64,000 bases of DNA from Alcanivorax jadensis T9 (GTDB lineage: Bacteria; Pseudomonadota; Gammaproteobacteria; Pseudomonadales; Alcanivoracaceae), in NCBI RefSeq assembly GCF_000756655.1, contig NZ_ARXU01000003.1, forward strand, positions 248,001 through 312,000. Direction: 5' to 3'. Positions 6,975-20,930 of this stretch are shown here, piece after piece. Under the pieces are notes generated by a model, which saw only the letters and a program-made list of their open reading frames with translations, made no database searches and was not told where the DNA came from. The first letter of the stretch is position 1. Each line of letters starts with the position of its first letter. Made by a program: the position numbers and the translations under genes.

Positions 6975-9257
6975 TCAACATGTCTGGTGTTCCCTTTTTT
7001 CTTTATTGTTTCTGCGTCGAACAAAGAGCAGGCCAGCTAGAGGAAGAATCAGTGCTCCCAGCGATCCGCCATTTGAGGATGAATCCATGTATGACGCGCT
7101 ATCGAAAGGATCGATAACAGGTTCGTCTACACGAATGGTAATCAGGGCGGAATTTGAAACCTTGCCATCGACGGTCACGGTATAGGTGAATCTGTCGGAG
7201 CCAGAGAAATCATCGCCGGGTGTGTAGGTGATGCTGTTGTCTGTTCCCACAACAGCCGAACCGTTAAGTGGGGGGTTGTTAATGCTGACGGTGATGGTAA
7301 TGGGGGAGCCCTTGTTCATATCATCATTTGCCAGCACATCCAGAGTTACCGGAGTCTCCTGGAATGTCACTGCAAAATCATTATTGGCAATGGGCGCATC
7401 TGGTATTGGAGTCGCCTGGATATTAAGGGTCACGGTTGCGGTGTTTGACTCATTACCGCCAACTGCAGTGATGCTGTACTCGAAAGTGTCGATCCCATAA
7501 AAGTCCACGTCACCGGTATAGATGATGGTGTTTTCCAGAGCAGGATCAGAGCCAGAGTACACCTCGGCCGTGCCGTTGGCAGGCGCGGACAAGATATTCA
7601 CCGAGGTAAGATCTGCAGGCTCAATAGGCCTCACATTCATGTCGGCAATCTTGAATAGATCATTGCCGAGAACATTGATCGCTTCGGTAATGTTTTCTTC
7701 CGTAGTTCTGACATCGTTGAGTGCAATAGGCGTGTTGTCGTTACCAGGCAAATAATCGGCCAGGCTCGGAGCATTGCTTGCCAGCGGAGTGGATGGATCC
7801 ATGTCATCGTCAATCATCCAGTCAGGCGATTCCGTACCGGCAACATCACCGATGACCTGAGAAACCGAGTTTGCTGTGACCCGCAATGTGATGGAGTCCA
7901 GTTTCAGTTCACCATTTTCATCCATCAGTTTTTCACCAATGAAGATGAAAATATCAGTATTCAGGCCTGATAAATCATCGCTCAGGAAGCTGTCAAAACG
8001 GATTATCTGTTCGCCGGGAGCTTCGCCCAGTTCCAGACCCAAAAGTTGTCCTGCCCACTGCTCCAACAGGTTGTCTGGAATGATGGTGTAGTTGTCCGGC
8101 GTGGTGGCGGGGTCGCCGTCTATTCCGGCGCGACCAGAGCGCCAGTTGGTGCCGTCCCAGATGGCGTGTATTTTTTCAGACTCTCCGCCAACATCATTGG
8201 TGTGATATTCCCCGATAACAGTTGGCAGCAGTGAGTCAGGCAGCATGTAACCCAGCATGTTGCCTGGCAAGGCCACGCCCTGGGCGCTGGATACATCAAA
8301 GTAATTCGGCGTGATTGACCCGATTCGCCCATCAACAATGGTCAGACCGCTGTCGATGACAGAGCTTTTCTCAATACCTGCGGCAGGAATTTGGGGTGGA
8401 AGAAAGCCCGCGGCAGCATGGTCCAGGAACCCGGGCTCAAATCGGTCGCGACTACCGTCATCAAACATTTTTGGTGAAAAAGTGGCAAAGCGAAGAGGGT
8501 TCCAGACCCTGATGTCTGGTGCGCCGGTTTCCCCTTCGAGAAACTCACGAGGTACCATTGTGCGCATTTCAAACGAAACACCGTCGTCTTCATAGTTCAG
8601 GGGCTGGAACGCATCGCCCAGGCCGGTGCCTATTTCGAATTTGAAGCTCGCGATGCGTTCATCTGTGTTGTTGATGATTTTCTGGATGACACGATAGATG
8701 CGTCCAATATCGTATGTGCTTCTGAATGCAGCCAGTTCCTCGCCACCATCAGTGGCAGGATCCTTGATGCCTTTGTAGCGGATGTCCTTGATGCCGAGAT
8801 TGAAGACCAGATCAACCGGCACATCACTTTCCGTCAACTCAAAGAAATACCGTTTGGAGCTTCCCTCCTCGTCACTACAGGTCTTGGGCAGTACAACACC
8901 AAACTCTTCACTTTGTAGCTCGCCGGAAGCCATGATGCAGTTATTGGTGGGGAAGTCGAAATCATCGGTTACAACCTGCAGGCCCGGTGCGCGGCCGCTA
9001 CCGTTATCCAGTTCCCAGTAAATAGCGGCAACGCTGTCGACACCAGGATCATCCTTTGCGGCAGCGGATTGATACACATGGCTCTTGGCAGTCGCACCGG
9101 TCATGCCATCAATGGTGTGGATATTGATATCGCTCCAACCGGTTAATTGTGGAACGGGCAAATCAACGTAGGTGTTCGGCTCAGTGATGGGCTCACCGGC
9201 AAAGCCATTTGGGCTGGTCAGAGCGGCAGCAAGAGCTGTGGCTATCAATTTTTTCAT
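6975..9257 (-). CDS. Choice-of-anchor surface protein with Ig-like repeats and GlyGly-CTERM tail
   Basis: The ATG at 9257 gives a signal peptide (MKKLIATALAAALTSPNGFA); earlier in-frame starts add a non-secretory leader. The 760-residue protein has a large N-terminal domain resembling choice-of-anchor F proteins, then two tandem cadherin/Ig-like modules near residues 530-720, each with a VLGND or VLANDD motif and a TYTP or IYTG strand. The end is GGSLGALILPLAGLLFVRRR followed by a basic tail, the pattern of GlyGly-CTERM anchors that rhombosortase processes. The protein is therefore expected on the cell surface or released. It precedes the OmpA gene by 56 bp. No rhombosortase is visible in the window. 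Confidence 0.85.
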   Translation of the reverse strand: MKKLIATALAAALTSPNGFAGEPITEPNTYVDLPVPQLTGWSDINIHTIDGMTGATAKSHVYQSAAAKDDPGVDSVAAIYWELDNGSGRAPGLQVVTDDFDFPTNNCIMASGELQSEEFGVVLPKTCSDEEGSSKRYFFELTESDVPVDLVFNLGIKDIRYKGIKDPATDGGEELAAFRSTYDIGRIYRVIQKIINNTDERIASFKFEIGTGLGDAFQPLNYEDDGVSFEMRTMVPREFLEGETGAPDIRVWNPLRFATFSPKMFDDGSRDRFEPGFLDHAAAGFLPPQIPAAGIEKSSVIDSGLTIVDGRIGSITPNYFDVSSAQGVALPGNMLGYMLPDSLLPTVIGEYHTNDVGGESEKIHAIWDGTNWRSGRAGIDGDPATTPDNYTIIPDNLLEQWAGQLLGLELGEAPGEQIIRFDSFLSDDLSGLNTDIFIFIGEKLMDENGELKLDSITLRVTANSVSQVIGDVAGTESPDWMIDDDMDPSTPLASNAPSLADYLPGNDNTPIALNDVRTTEENITEAINVLGNDLFKIADMNVRPIEPADLTSVNILSAPANGTAEVYSGSDPALENTIIYTGDVDFYGIDTFEYSITAVGGNESNTATVTLNIQATPIPDAPIANNDFAVTFQETPVTLDVLANDDMNKGSPITITVSINNPPLNGSAVVGTDNSITYTPGDDFSGSDRFTYTVTVDGKVSNSALITIRVDEPVIDPFDSASYMDSSSNGGSLGALILPLAGLLFVRRRNNKEKREHQTC

Positions 9258-9455
9258 GAGGCAGGCTCGGCAGGGTGCATGTGAAAGTAACCTAGTATTG
9301 GTTATAAACTTATAGCCAATACGCATATTGATCTGTGTCAATAAACCCTGGGGAAACGGTCATTTCCCGGGAACTTGGTCCTTGCTTGTGGCTCCTTTGC
9401 CATGTTCCGCCTTGTGCTCTAGTGTCAAAGGCAGAATTGTTGGTGGGGAAGTCGT

Positions 9456-10739
9456 ATGCCGTTTCAGCCCGATGTACACCTCAACCTGAATGTCCGAGGC
9501 ATGGGGGTGTCTGCCACTCTGGCGATCAATGAGCGCAGCAATGCCCTGCGTCAGCAGGGGCGGCAGGTCTATAAGCTGGGGCTGGGTCAGTCGCCGTTTC
9601 CGGTGCCGCCCTCGGTAGTGGAGGCGTTGCGTGAGTTTGCCGGCGAGAAGGATTATCTGCCGGTCAAAGGCCTACCGGCGCTGCAGGAGGCCATTGCCAG
9701 CCATCTGGACCGCGAGCACGATGTGGCCTTCCGGGGCGAAGACATCATGATCGGGCCGGGCTCCAAGGAGCTCATGTTCATCCTGCAACTGGTCTACTAC
9801 GGCGACCTGGTGATCCCCACCCCGAGCTGGGTGTCCTATGCGCCCCAGGCCAGCATCATCGGCCGTCGAGTGCACTGGCTGCCTACCCACCGACACAATA
9901 ACTGGAAACTGAGTGCCAAGAGTCTGGATGCCCTGTGTCAGCGTGATCCGGGTCGTCCCCGGCTGGTGATCCTCAACTATCCAGCCAACCCCCATGGCTA
10001 TACCTTCACCGACGACGAGCTGCGTGATATCGCCGAGGTGGCGCGCTATCACCGGCTGATTCTGCTTAGTGACGAAATCTACGGGCGCACCCGCTACGAC
10101 GGGCAGCACCGCTCCATCGCTCGCTATTACCCGGAAGGGACCATTATCAGCGATGGCCTGAGCAAGTGGTGTGGTGCTGGCGGGTGGCGTTTGGGTGCCT
10201 TTGCCTTTCCGCCCAACCTGTCCTGGCTGCGCGATGCCATGGCCACCGTGGCCAGCGAAACCTACACCTCGGTGGCGGCGCCGATTCAGCATGCGGCAGT
10301 GAGAGCCTTTCAGGGCGGTGCCGACATTGACGACTACCTGTTTCAGTCCCGGCGTATTCTCAAAGGGCTGGCGCGTTATCAGGTGGAGGCCTATCAGCAG
10401 GCCGGGCTGGATCTTGCCATGCCCGATGGCGCCTTTTACCTGTTTCCGGATTTCAGTCCGTTGGCAGAGCGCTTGCACCAGCGGGAGATTCACGACAGCA
10501 CCGCCCTGTGTGAAACCCTGCTGGAAGACACCGGCGTTGCCACCCTGCCCGGGGAAGCCTTCGGCCGCCCGGCCGGGGAGCTGACCTTGCGTCAGGCGTT
10601 TGTGGATTTCGATGGCCAGGCGGCGCTGGCGGGGGCGGCAACGGTGCCGGCGGAACAATCCCTCGGTGATGATTTCCTGCGGCAGTATTGCGGCAACTGC
10701 ACCACCGCCATGGACCGCATCGTGGACTGGCTGGCGTAG
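9456..10739 (+). CDS. Class I/II pyridoxal-phosphate aminotransferase
   Basis: A 427-residue fold-type I aminotransferase. Motifs seen: NYPANPHG with Asn178, LLSDEIYG with Asp206 and Tyr209, and the cofactor lysine Lys237 in DGLSKWCGAGGWRLG. A ribosome site GGGGAA lies 6 bases before the ATG. The overall order matches aspartate/aromatic aminotransferase relatives, but the segment between the lysine and the C-terminus (SRRILKGLARYQVEAYQQAG) does not let me name the substrate. It is transcribed alone and divergently from the surface-protein operon; a REP doublet follows its stop. Confidence 0.9.
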   Translation: MPFQPDVHLNLNVRGMGVSATLAINERSNALRQQGRQVYKLGLGQSPFPVPPSVVEALREFAGEKDYLPVKGLPALQEAIASHLDREHDVAFRGEDIMIGPGSKELMFILQLVYYGDLVIPTPSWVSYAPQASIIGRRVHWLPTHRHNNWKLSAKSLDALCQRDPGRPRLVILNYPANPHGYTFTDDELRDIAEVARYHRLILLSDEIYGRTRYDGQHRSIARYYPEGTIISDGLSKWCGAGGWRLGAFAFPPNLSWLRDAMATVASETYTSVAAPIQHAAVRAFQGGADIDDYLFQSRRILKGLARYQVEAYQQAGLDLAMPDGAFYLFPDFSPLAERLHQREIHDSTALCETLLEDTGVATLPGEAFGRPAGELTLRQAFVDFDGQAALAGAATVPAEQSLGDDFLRQYCGNCTTAMDRIVDWLA

Positions 10740-10753
10740 CGTTTCCTCGTTCC

Positions 10754-10830
10754 GTTGGAGCTATGCTTGCATGGCGAACTGGTTTGCGCTGATCGCCTTC
10801 GGCGGTTCGCCATGCAAGCATAGCTCCTAC
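10754..10830. repeat. REP doublet (REPIN), ATGC-stem type
   Basis: Left unit GTTGGAGC with hairpin GCTATG-CTTG-CATGGC and GCGAA; right unit is the mirror image ending in GCTCCTAC. The two outer boxes differ (GTT versus GTA), showing that both variants combine in one element. It follows the aminotransferase stop by 14 bp. Confidence 0.85.
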
Positions 10831-11027
10831 AAAAAAACCATTCGGTATATATGGAAGCGGGACATGTATGTCCTGTTTGTTTAAGTGACAGGAAAAATAT
10901 CTTTTTTCGCCACTTTCTGATTGTTTTGGTCAGGTTGATTGCCCGCTTTGTATAGAGCCGGGGCGCTACCCATGGAACACTCGTTTCCCCAACCCTTGCG
11001 GTTAAGCGAATAACGAGGAGGCGAGTC

Positions 11028-12437
11028 ATGGGTGCGGTATTGGACAGTGAAAACCTGAAGCAGTCACAAAGCTGGGCCGGTGCGGCGGTAGAGCTGCAGC
11101 GGCGGTTTTTCGAAACCGGTGCCACCCGCAGCTATGACTTTCGGCTGCGCCAGCTTACGAAATTGAAAGACGCCATCGTGAAATATCAGGAAGAAATTCA
11201 GGATGCGCTCAAGGCGGATATTGGCCGCCCGCCATTCGAGGCCTATATCGAGATCAGCACCGCCATCGAAGATCTCAAGCACACCCTGAAACATCTGAAA
11301 AGCTGGATGAAGCCGAAAAAAGTGGGCACATCAATGTGGGCCCAGCCCGGCCGTAGCCGCATCGAGTCCACACCACAAGGGGTGACCTTTTTGCTCGGTC
11401 CCTATAACTACCCCTTCCTGTTGCTGGTTCAGCCTCTGATCGGTTCCATCGCTGCCGGTAACACGGCCATTCTCAAGCCATCGTCACTGAATCCCACCGT
11501 GGCGAATGTGATCGAGAAGATGATGAAGGAGTGCTTCAGCGATGAATACGTGGCGGTATTCAAGGGCAGCACCGAAGTGACCAATGCGTTGCTTGAAGAA
11601 CGCTTCGATCATATCTTCTTTACCGGCAGCCCCCGTGTCGGCCGTATCGTGATGGCGGCCGCCGCGAAGCATCTTACCAAGGTGACCCTGGAACTGGGCG
11701 GCAAGAGCCCCACCATCGTACACAAGGACGCCAACCTGAAAGTGGCGGCCCGGCGTATTCTCTCCGGCAAGATGCTCAACGTGGGACAGACGTGTATCGC
11801 GCCGGATCATGTTCATGTCCATGCGGATATCCGCGATGCCTTTGCAAAGGAAATGGTGGAGACCCTGCGCGAGTTTTACGGTGATGAACCGAGCCAGAAC
11901 CCGGACCTGGGCCGCATGATCAACGATCGGCATTTCGATCGGGTGGCCGCACTGATCGACAAGGCCAAGGTGCTGGTGGGTGGTCAGACCGATGCGGGGC
12001 AGCGTTACATCGCGCCGACCCTTCTGAAAGATGTCTCCATGGATGATGCGATCATGCAGGAGGAAATCTTCGGCCCGGTGTTACCCATGCTGACCTACTC
12101 CACCCTGGAAGAGCTGATCGTCAACCTGAAGAAACTGCCAGAACATCCGCTGGCGTTATATTTGTTTACCAGTAGCGATCAGGTGGAGCGCCAGGTGCTG
12201 GACAACACCCAGTTCGGTGGCGGCTGTATCAACAACACGGTCATGCATGTGGCCAATCCCAACCTGCCATTTGGCGGCGTGGGTGAAAGCGGCATGGGGG
12301 CCTATCACGGCAAGAATTCATTCGATGCTTTCTCCCACAAGCGCAGCATCCTCAAGGCCACCACCCTGTTCGATATCAAGTTCCGCTACGCGCCTTACAA
12401 GGACAAGGTGAACATGCTCAAGAAGATGATCAAGTAA
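11028..12437 (+). CDS. Aldehyde dehydrogenase, class 3 type
   Basis: A 469-residue NAD(P)-dependent aldehyde dehydrogenase of the compact class 3 type (fatty aldehyde and coniferyl aldehyde branch). Catalytic residues visible: Asn127 in GPYNYP, Glu222 in LELGGKSP and Cys256 in GQTCIAPD. The FGPVLP segment near residue 347 matches the family. A strong GAGGAGG ribosome site lies 7 bases before the ATG. In an alkane-degrading bacterium such an enzyme would oxidise fatty aldehydes, but the substrate is an inference. It converges with the ABC1 kinase gene; a 25-bp perfect palindrome separates the two. Confidence 0.92.
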   Translation: MGAVLDSENLKQSQSWAGAAVELQRRFFETGATRSYDFRLRQLTKLKDAIVKYQEEIQDALKADIGRPPFEAYIEISTAIEDLKHTLKHLKSWMKPKKVGTSMWAQPGRSRIESTPQGVTFLLGPYNYPFLLLVQPLIGSIAAGNTAILKPSSLNPTVANVIEKMMKECFSDEYVAVFKGSTEVTNALLEERFDHIFFTGSPRVGRIVMAAAAKHLTKVTLELGGKSPTIVHKDANLKVAARRILSGKMLNVGQTCIAPDHVHVHADIRDAFAKEMVETLREFYGDEPSQNPDLGRMINDRHFDRVAALIDKAKVLVGGQTDAGQRYIAPTLLKDVSMDDAIMQEEIFGPVLPMLTYSTLEELIVNLKKLPEHPLALYLFTSSDQVERQVLDNTQFGGGCINNTVMHVANPNLPFGGVGESGMGAYHGKNSFDAFSHKRSILKATTLFDIKFRYAPYKDKVNMLKKMIK

Positions 12438-12457
12438 CGACTGGCGCCGTTTTCGGT

Positions 12458-12482
12458 GCAGTTCGCCTCAGGCGAACTGCAT
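12458..12482. terminator. Perfect 12-bp-arm hairpin between convergent genes
   Basis: The arms TGCAGTTCGCCT and AGGCGAACTGCA pair perfectly around a single C. It lies between the stop of the aldehyde dehydrogenase and the stop of the ABC1 gene, where a bidirectional terminator would be expected, but no T-run follows on either strand. It could also be a REP-like remnant. Confidence 0.5.
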
Positions 12483-12495
12483 CGCAGCGATCGGT

Positions 12496-13767
12496 TTAAC
12501 GAGCACCAAAACCACCCCAGGAAAACGGAATTTGGTAGCGGGTCATCAGACCGCCCACGGTGATCAGCACCCGCACCATAGCCACGAAAGAGTCCGGCAT
12601 CACCAAGCGCAGGCGACGGAATTCATCCAGCAGGGTGCGCAGATTATCCGCCAGGGTGGCATCGGTATCCTGGCGGGCAGAGACCAGTGCTGCCGACAGT
12701 TTTTCCAGCCGCTCCTCGGTGAGCCCGCCAAAGCCGGCGGCTTCGAACAGGGGTAGCAGTGGCCCGTCGCCCATGCCCAGCAAGCGCATCAACAAGGCGG
12801 TGTAGTGCTGGCGATCCTCGGCGGCCACGTATTCCACGGCACCAAAATCCAGTACCGCCAGATCGCCGTCCGGGGTGACGATAAAGTTGCCCGGGTGTGG
12901 GTCTGCATGGAACAGACCGAACTCCAGCACCTGCTGCATCATGCTGGCCTGTAAACGCTCCAGCAGCGGCCTGGCCTGCTCTTCGTCCTCACGCAACAAT
13001 GTGGAAAGACTCTTCCCCTCGATCCACTCCGTTACCAGCATCTGCGCACTGCACAGGGTCGGATAGACCCGCGGCACCTTGATGCCCGGCAGGTGTGGCA
13101 GTTCGCTGAAATCCTGCATGTGTGTCATTTCCAGTCGGAAATCCAGCTCCCGTTCGGTGGTGGTAATCAACTGGTTGATGATCTGCTCCACATCCACTTC
13201 GCGCAGCAGTGGTTTCAGCGCCTTGGCCAGCAATCGCAGCGCGGCGGCATCTTCGGAGAACTCTTGGCTGACCCGGGGTTGCTGCAGTTTCACGGCCACT
13301 TCGGCGCCGGATTTCAGGGTGGCGTTATGTACCTGGGCGATGGAAGCCGCGGCCATGGGGATGATATTGAAGGCGCTGAAAGAGTCCGCCCAGTCATGGC
13401 CAAGCTGGGCTTTCAGCCAGGGCTGGATGTCATCGAAATGGGCTTTCGGCGCGTTTTCCCGGAGGTGGGAAAAGGCGTCGATATAGGGCGCAGGCAACAG
13501 GTCCGGGCGGCAACTGAGAAACTGGGCAAACTTGATCCAGGCGCCGCCGTTGTCGCGAAACAGGGTGGCCAGGCTGGCTGCCACATCCTCATGAAGAGGC
13601 TGCAGCGCCTGCTCATCGCCACTGCCCAGCACCTTGCGATGTTTCCACACCACTTTCTGCAGGCTGGCGGCAGTGGCCAGTACCCGCTTGTAGCGGCCAC
13701 GGGCGTTCCACAGCATGCGCGTGGTTTCACCGAGGCGCTGGGGCTGGTTGGGCGTGGTCGATTCCAT
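12496..13767 (-). CDS. ABC1/AarF/UbiB-family kinase-like protein
   Basis: A 423-residue atypical kinase-like protein. The start is the ATG at 13767; a TTG 18 bases upstream is a weaker alternative. Family features: the KFAQFLSCRPDLLP block (the KxGQ-like element, here with Ala), AAASIAQVHNA (the Ala-rich nucleotide loop, near residue 137), AVKLQQPR with the putative catalytic-site lysine, HADPHPGNF and VLDFGA (metal-binding Asp). Members support ubiquinone biosynthesis or lipid handling in the membrane. A hydrophobic C-terminal segment (FVAMVRVLITVGGLM) is consistent with membrane contact. Whether this copy is the main UbiB is unclear, as no ubi genes adjoin it. Confidence 0.88.
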   Translation of the reverse strand: MESTTPNQPQRLGETTRMLWNARGRYKRVLATAASLQKVVWKHRKVLGSGDEQALQPLHEDVAASLATLFRDNGGAWIKFAQFLSCRPDLLPAPYIDAFSHLRENAPKAHFDDIQPWLKAQLGHDWADSFSAFNIIPMAAASIAQVHNATLKSGAEVAVKLQQPRVSQEFSEDAAALRLLAKALKPLLREVDVEQIINQLITTTERELDFRLEMTHMQDFSELPHLPGIKVPRVYPTLCSAQMLVTEWIEGKSLSTLLREDEEQARPLLERLQASMMQQVLEFGLFHADPHPGNFIVTPDGDLAVLDFGAVEYVAAEDRQHYTALLMRLLGMGDGPLLPLFEAAGFGGLTEERLEKLSAALVSARQDTDATLADNLRTLLDEFRRLRLVMPDSFVAMVRVLITVGGLMTRYQIPFSWGGFGAR

Positions 13768-13843
13768 GGGGGATCCCTGTGCCAATACGATATTGGCAGC
13801 ATAGCAAAGGTGCTCTGACTATGTGCGAAATCAGGGAAGGCAG

Positions 13844-13881
13844 AAAAGATGGGCCCCGTCCTGATTGCTGGAGGGGCCCAT
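13844..13881 (-). terminator. Rho-independent terminator of the small barrel gene
   Basis: On the minus strand ATGGGCCCC and GGGGCCCAT form a 9-bp stem around a 15-nt loop and are followed by CTTTTC. It lies 30 bp after the stop of the outer-membrane protein gene at 13911. Confidence 0.7.
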
Positions 13882-13910
13882 ACCGCTGCTAGAAAGCAGC
13901 GAGGAGAGGT

Positions 13911-14678
13911 TTAGAACTTGTAAGCGGCACCAAGCTCAAGGGTTTGCCGGACGACTTCAATTGTCGCGTCTGCTCCTAAACTTGAACCGCTTTGGGCGGG
14001 AATGGCAGTAAAGTCGAAATCGCCATAATCGGTGTAACGATATTCTGCTCTCAGAACCAGGTTATCAGAGAGGAAATGTTCCGCCCCAATACCTAGTGTC
14101 CAGCCGTCCATGCGTTCGTCATCACTGAAACGTTGAAATCCATCAGACGGGTTGCAAACGTTGGTGTCGGCCGGGCAGGTGCTGGTCGTTTCGACTTCAA
14201 GCTGGGATACGCCAAGGCTGCTGTACACCATGGTGTTGTCATGCAGCATGTACCCGCCGCGAAGGCTAAGGCCCAGCGCCAAGTCGTCAGTCTCGACTTC
14301 AGAAAAACTGGTCGGGTTGGAGTTGGGGTCTCCCAGCCCGGGGATACGATTGCGGATCTCGTCACTGGCATCAGTCTGCACCGCGGAGAATTCCGCGCCC
14401 AGCACCCATTTCCCCTGACCAACCACCCAGTTATAGCCAGTAAAGAGGCCATAGCTGGCATTGGAATCATCCAGTGATTCGGTGGTGTCTGATGAGGGAG
14501 CGATAACACTACCGTTGGGGGCTAGTGTTAGGTTGGTTTTCCAGTCCATATCCGTGGTCTGGTAACCGAGCGTTGCGCCAGCGTAAAACCCGCCAGGGCC
14601 GGTCTCAGCCATGGCAGGTGTTGACAGGGCGGCAATTGAAAGCGCGCCGGTCATGGCAAGCAGGTATTGTTTTTTCAT
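13911..14678 (-). CDS. Small outer membrane beta-barrel protein (OmpW/OmpX-like porin family)
   Basis: The ATG at 14678 gives a signal peptide (MKKQYLLAMTGALSIAALSTPAMA) and has AGGAACC just upstream. The mature part, about 230 residues, begins GGFYAGATLGYQ and ends LELGAAYKF, with a terminal Phe as in proteins inserted by the BAM complex. Alternating aromatic strands occur throughout (YGLFTGYNWVVG, LRAEYRYTDYGDF). One Cys pair (CPADTNVC) sits in a predicted surface loop. This is an eight-strand barrel of the porin superfamily used for adhesion or small-solute entry; no ligand can be named. It is divergent from katG with a 246-bp intergenic region. Confidence 0.88.
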   Translation of the reverse strand: MKKQYLLAMTGALSIAALSTPAMAETGPGGFYAGATLGYQTTDMDWKTNLTLAPNGSVIAPSSDTTESLDDSNASYGLFTGYNWVVGQGKWVLGAEFSAVQTDASDEIRNRIPGLGDPNSNPTSFSEVETDDLALGLSLRGGYMLHDNTMVYSSLGVSQLEVETTSTCPADTNVCNPSDGFQRFSDDERMDGWTLGIGAEHFLSDNLVLRAEYRYTDYGDFDFTAIPAQSGSSLGADATIEVVRQTLELGAAYKF

Positions 14679-14762
14679 TGGTTCCTTTCCCCTTTTTTGT
14701 AGTCCAACTGCCATTTTAATCGATATGCCACTATTTGTGTAAGTGCTGAATGGCGCATCTAA

Positions 14763-17093
<2,331 letters not shown>

Positions 17094-17110
17094 TCCATCG
17101 CTTGTCAGTC

Positions 17111-17146
17111 AAAACGGTGCGCTGGAAACAGCGCACCGTTTTTTTT
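17111..17146 (+). terminator. Rho-independent terminator of katG
   Basis: ACGGTGCGCTG and CAGCGCACCGT form an 11-bp stem around GAAA, followed by eight T. It begins 18 bp after the katG stop and runs straight into a REP doublet. Confidence 0.93.
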
Positions 17147-17220
17147 GTTGGAGCCTTGTTCACAAGGCGAAAGGGGTTTGATTGATGCCGGATCATTCGC
17201 CTTGTGAACAAGGCTCCAAC
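17147..17220. repeat. REP doublet (REPIN), CTTG-stem type
   Basis: Both units read GTTGGAGC, hairpin GCCTTG-TTCA-CAAGGC, GCGAA, in inverted orientation. The outer box and the trailing GCGAA are as in the other REP units of the window, but the stem sequence is different. Confidence 0.85.
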
Positions 17221-17277
17221 GGCAGATGTTTGATCCTGATGGTATTCTACGTGGAGTTATTGCTACCGTGAGCCGTC

Positions 17278-17853
17278 ATGCCATCCCTGAGCTGGCTACA
17301 AAAATATCGCCCGCAAAAGTTGCCGTTCCGGCGCCACGTTACCCGTGCCTCGGTGGCGCTGATCTACCGCGGGCCCCGTTCGCGTGATGGGGAGCTGTTC
17401 TTTATTCAGCGGGCCCGCCGCGATGGCGACCCCTGGTCCGGCGACATGGCCTTTCCCGGCGGACGCCTGGAGCGCAGCGATACCTCCAGCCGCCACACCG
17501 CCATGCGCGAAACCCTGGAGGAAACCGGGCTGGATCTGTTTCGCCAGGGCGAGTATCAGGCGCGGTTGTCGGATCTGCTCACCCGCCACCACAGCCGCTG
17601 GAGTCCCATGGTGGTGACGCCTCATGTGTTTGCCTGGCAGGGCGACCACAGGGTTTCGCTCAACCATGAAGCACAACAAGGCATCTGGATTCCCCTCGAT
17701 TACCTGAGCAATCCGGCACACCGTTCCACGCTGCAGATCCGCACGCCGGTGGGGAAAATGACGTTTCCCTGTTGTCGGTATCAGGGCTACTGCATCTGGG
17801 GGTTGAGTTACAGCATGCTGCAGGAGTTTTTGAGAAAGCGCGGGGCGGGATAA
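17278..17853 (+). CDS. Nudix hydrolase, CoA-pyrophosphatase-like
   Basis: A 191-residue protein whose Nudix box (GGRLERSD...RETLEETGLDL, about residues 61-85) has the REx2EExG core; the spacing between the first Gly and the RE is longer than in the standard box. FPGGR before it is typical of the CoA pyrophosphatase branch. The family hydrolyses nucleoside diphosphates linked to another group; CoA or a related dinucleotide is the likely substrate here. It sits alone between the two katG genes and shares no promoter with them. A strong minus-strand terminator begins 3 bp after its stop, serving the opposite gene. Confidence 0.85.
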   Translation: MPSLSWLQKYRPQKLPFRRHVTRASVALIYRGPRSRDGELFFIQRARRDGDPWSGDMAFPGGRLERSDTSSRHTAMRETLEETGLDLFRQGEYQARLSDLLTRHHSRWSPMVVTPHVFAWQGDHRVSLNHEAQQGIWIPLDYLSNPAHRSTLQIRTPVGKMTFPCCRYQGYCIWGLSYSMLQEFLRKRGAG

Positions 17854-17855
17854 CA

Positions 17856-17887
17856 CAAAAAAACGGCGGTGCTTGTGGCGCCGCCGT
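17856..17887 (-). terminator. Rho-independent terminator of second katG
   Basis: Read on the minus strand, ACGGCGG and CCGCCGT pair around an 11-nt loop and seven T follow. It lies 54 bp beyond the stop of the second catalase-peroxidase. Confidence 0.8.
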
Positions 17888-17941
17888 CGGGTTCTGGGTG
17901 CCGGCGCGGCCTTGTGAGCCTGCCGGCGTTGCAGGGCAGGA

Positions 17942-20248
<2,307 letters not shown>

Positions 20249-20333
20249 TTATGACAGGAATGCTGGTTTCCTATGGCTGGCATCAGGAAAGCTGATAGGG
20301 GGGTGGGGAGTTGTTGCAGTCATGTCAGCCCAG

Positions 20334-20357
20334 TCACCATGCAGGCATGGCTCCGAC
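20334..20357. repeat. Single degenerate REP unit
   Basis: Read on the minus strand it is GTCGGAGC, hairpin GCCATG-CCTG-CATGGT, with no facing partner. It has the layout of the doublets elsewhere but is a lone, decayed unit between katG2 and the cold-shock gene. Confidence 0.5.
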
Positions 20358-20396
20358 AGGGTGTCGGTCTGGGGTGGTTCAGGCGAAAAAGCACAT

Positions 20397-20434
20397 AAAA
20401 AAAGGGCGCGTCCCGAAGGACGCGCCCTTTTTTG
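20397..20434 (-). terminator. Rho-independent terminator of the cold-shock gene
   Basis: On the minus strand AGGGCGCGTCC and GGACGCGCCCT form an 11-bp stem around a 4-nt loop, followed by seven T. It lies about 17 bp after the stop of the cold-shock gene. The opposite strand also has a T-run, so it could work both ways. Confidence 0.92.
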
Positions 20435-20450
20435 TTACCGGAACTATCGC

Positions 20451-20780
<330 letters not shown>

Positions 20781-20930
20781 TCAAGCGTGATTTTTTAGCT
20801 ATTGGTTACGTTACAGAGGTCGCCAGCCCCTGTCCAGCTAAATTTCACTACCAACCGTCGGATCGGGTGACAGCTGCCGGAGCAGGGCGCTAATCCGATA
20901 TACTCCCGCTTTGTCACAGCGGAGCACCTA

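Noticed and set aside
9368-9397. GGAACTT before the aminotransferase as a sigma-E promoter
   Set aside because: No acceptable -10 at 16 or 17 nt; TCCTTT is a poor match and there is no second copy.
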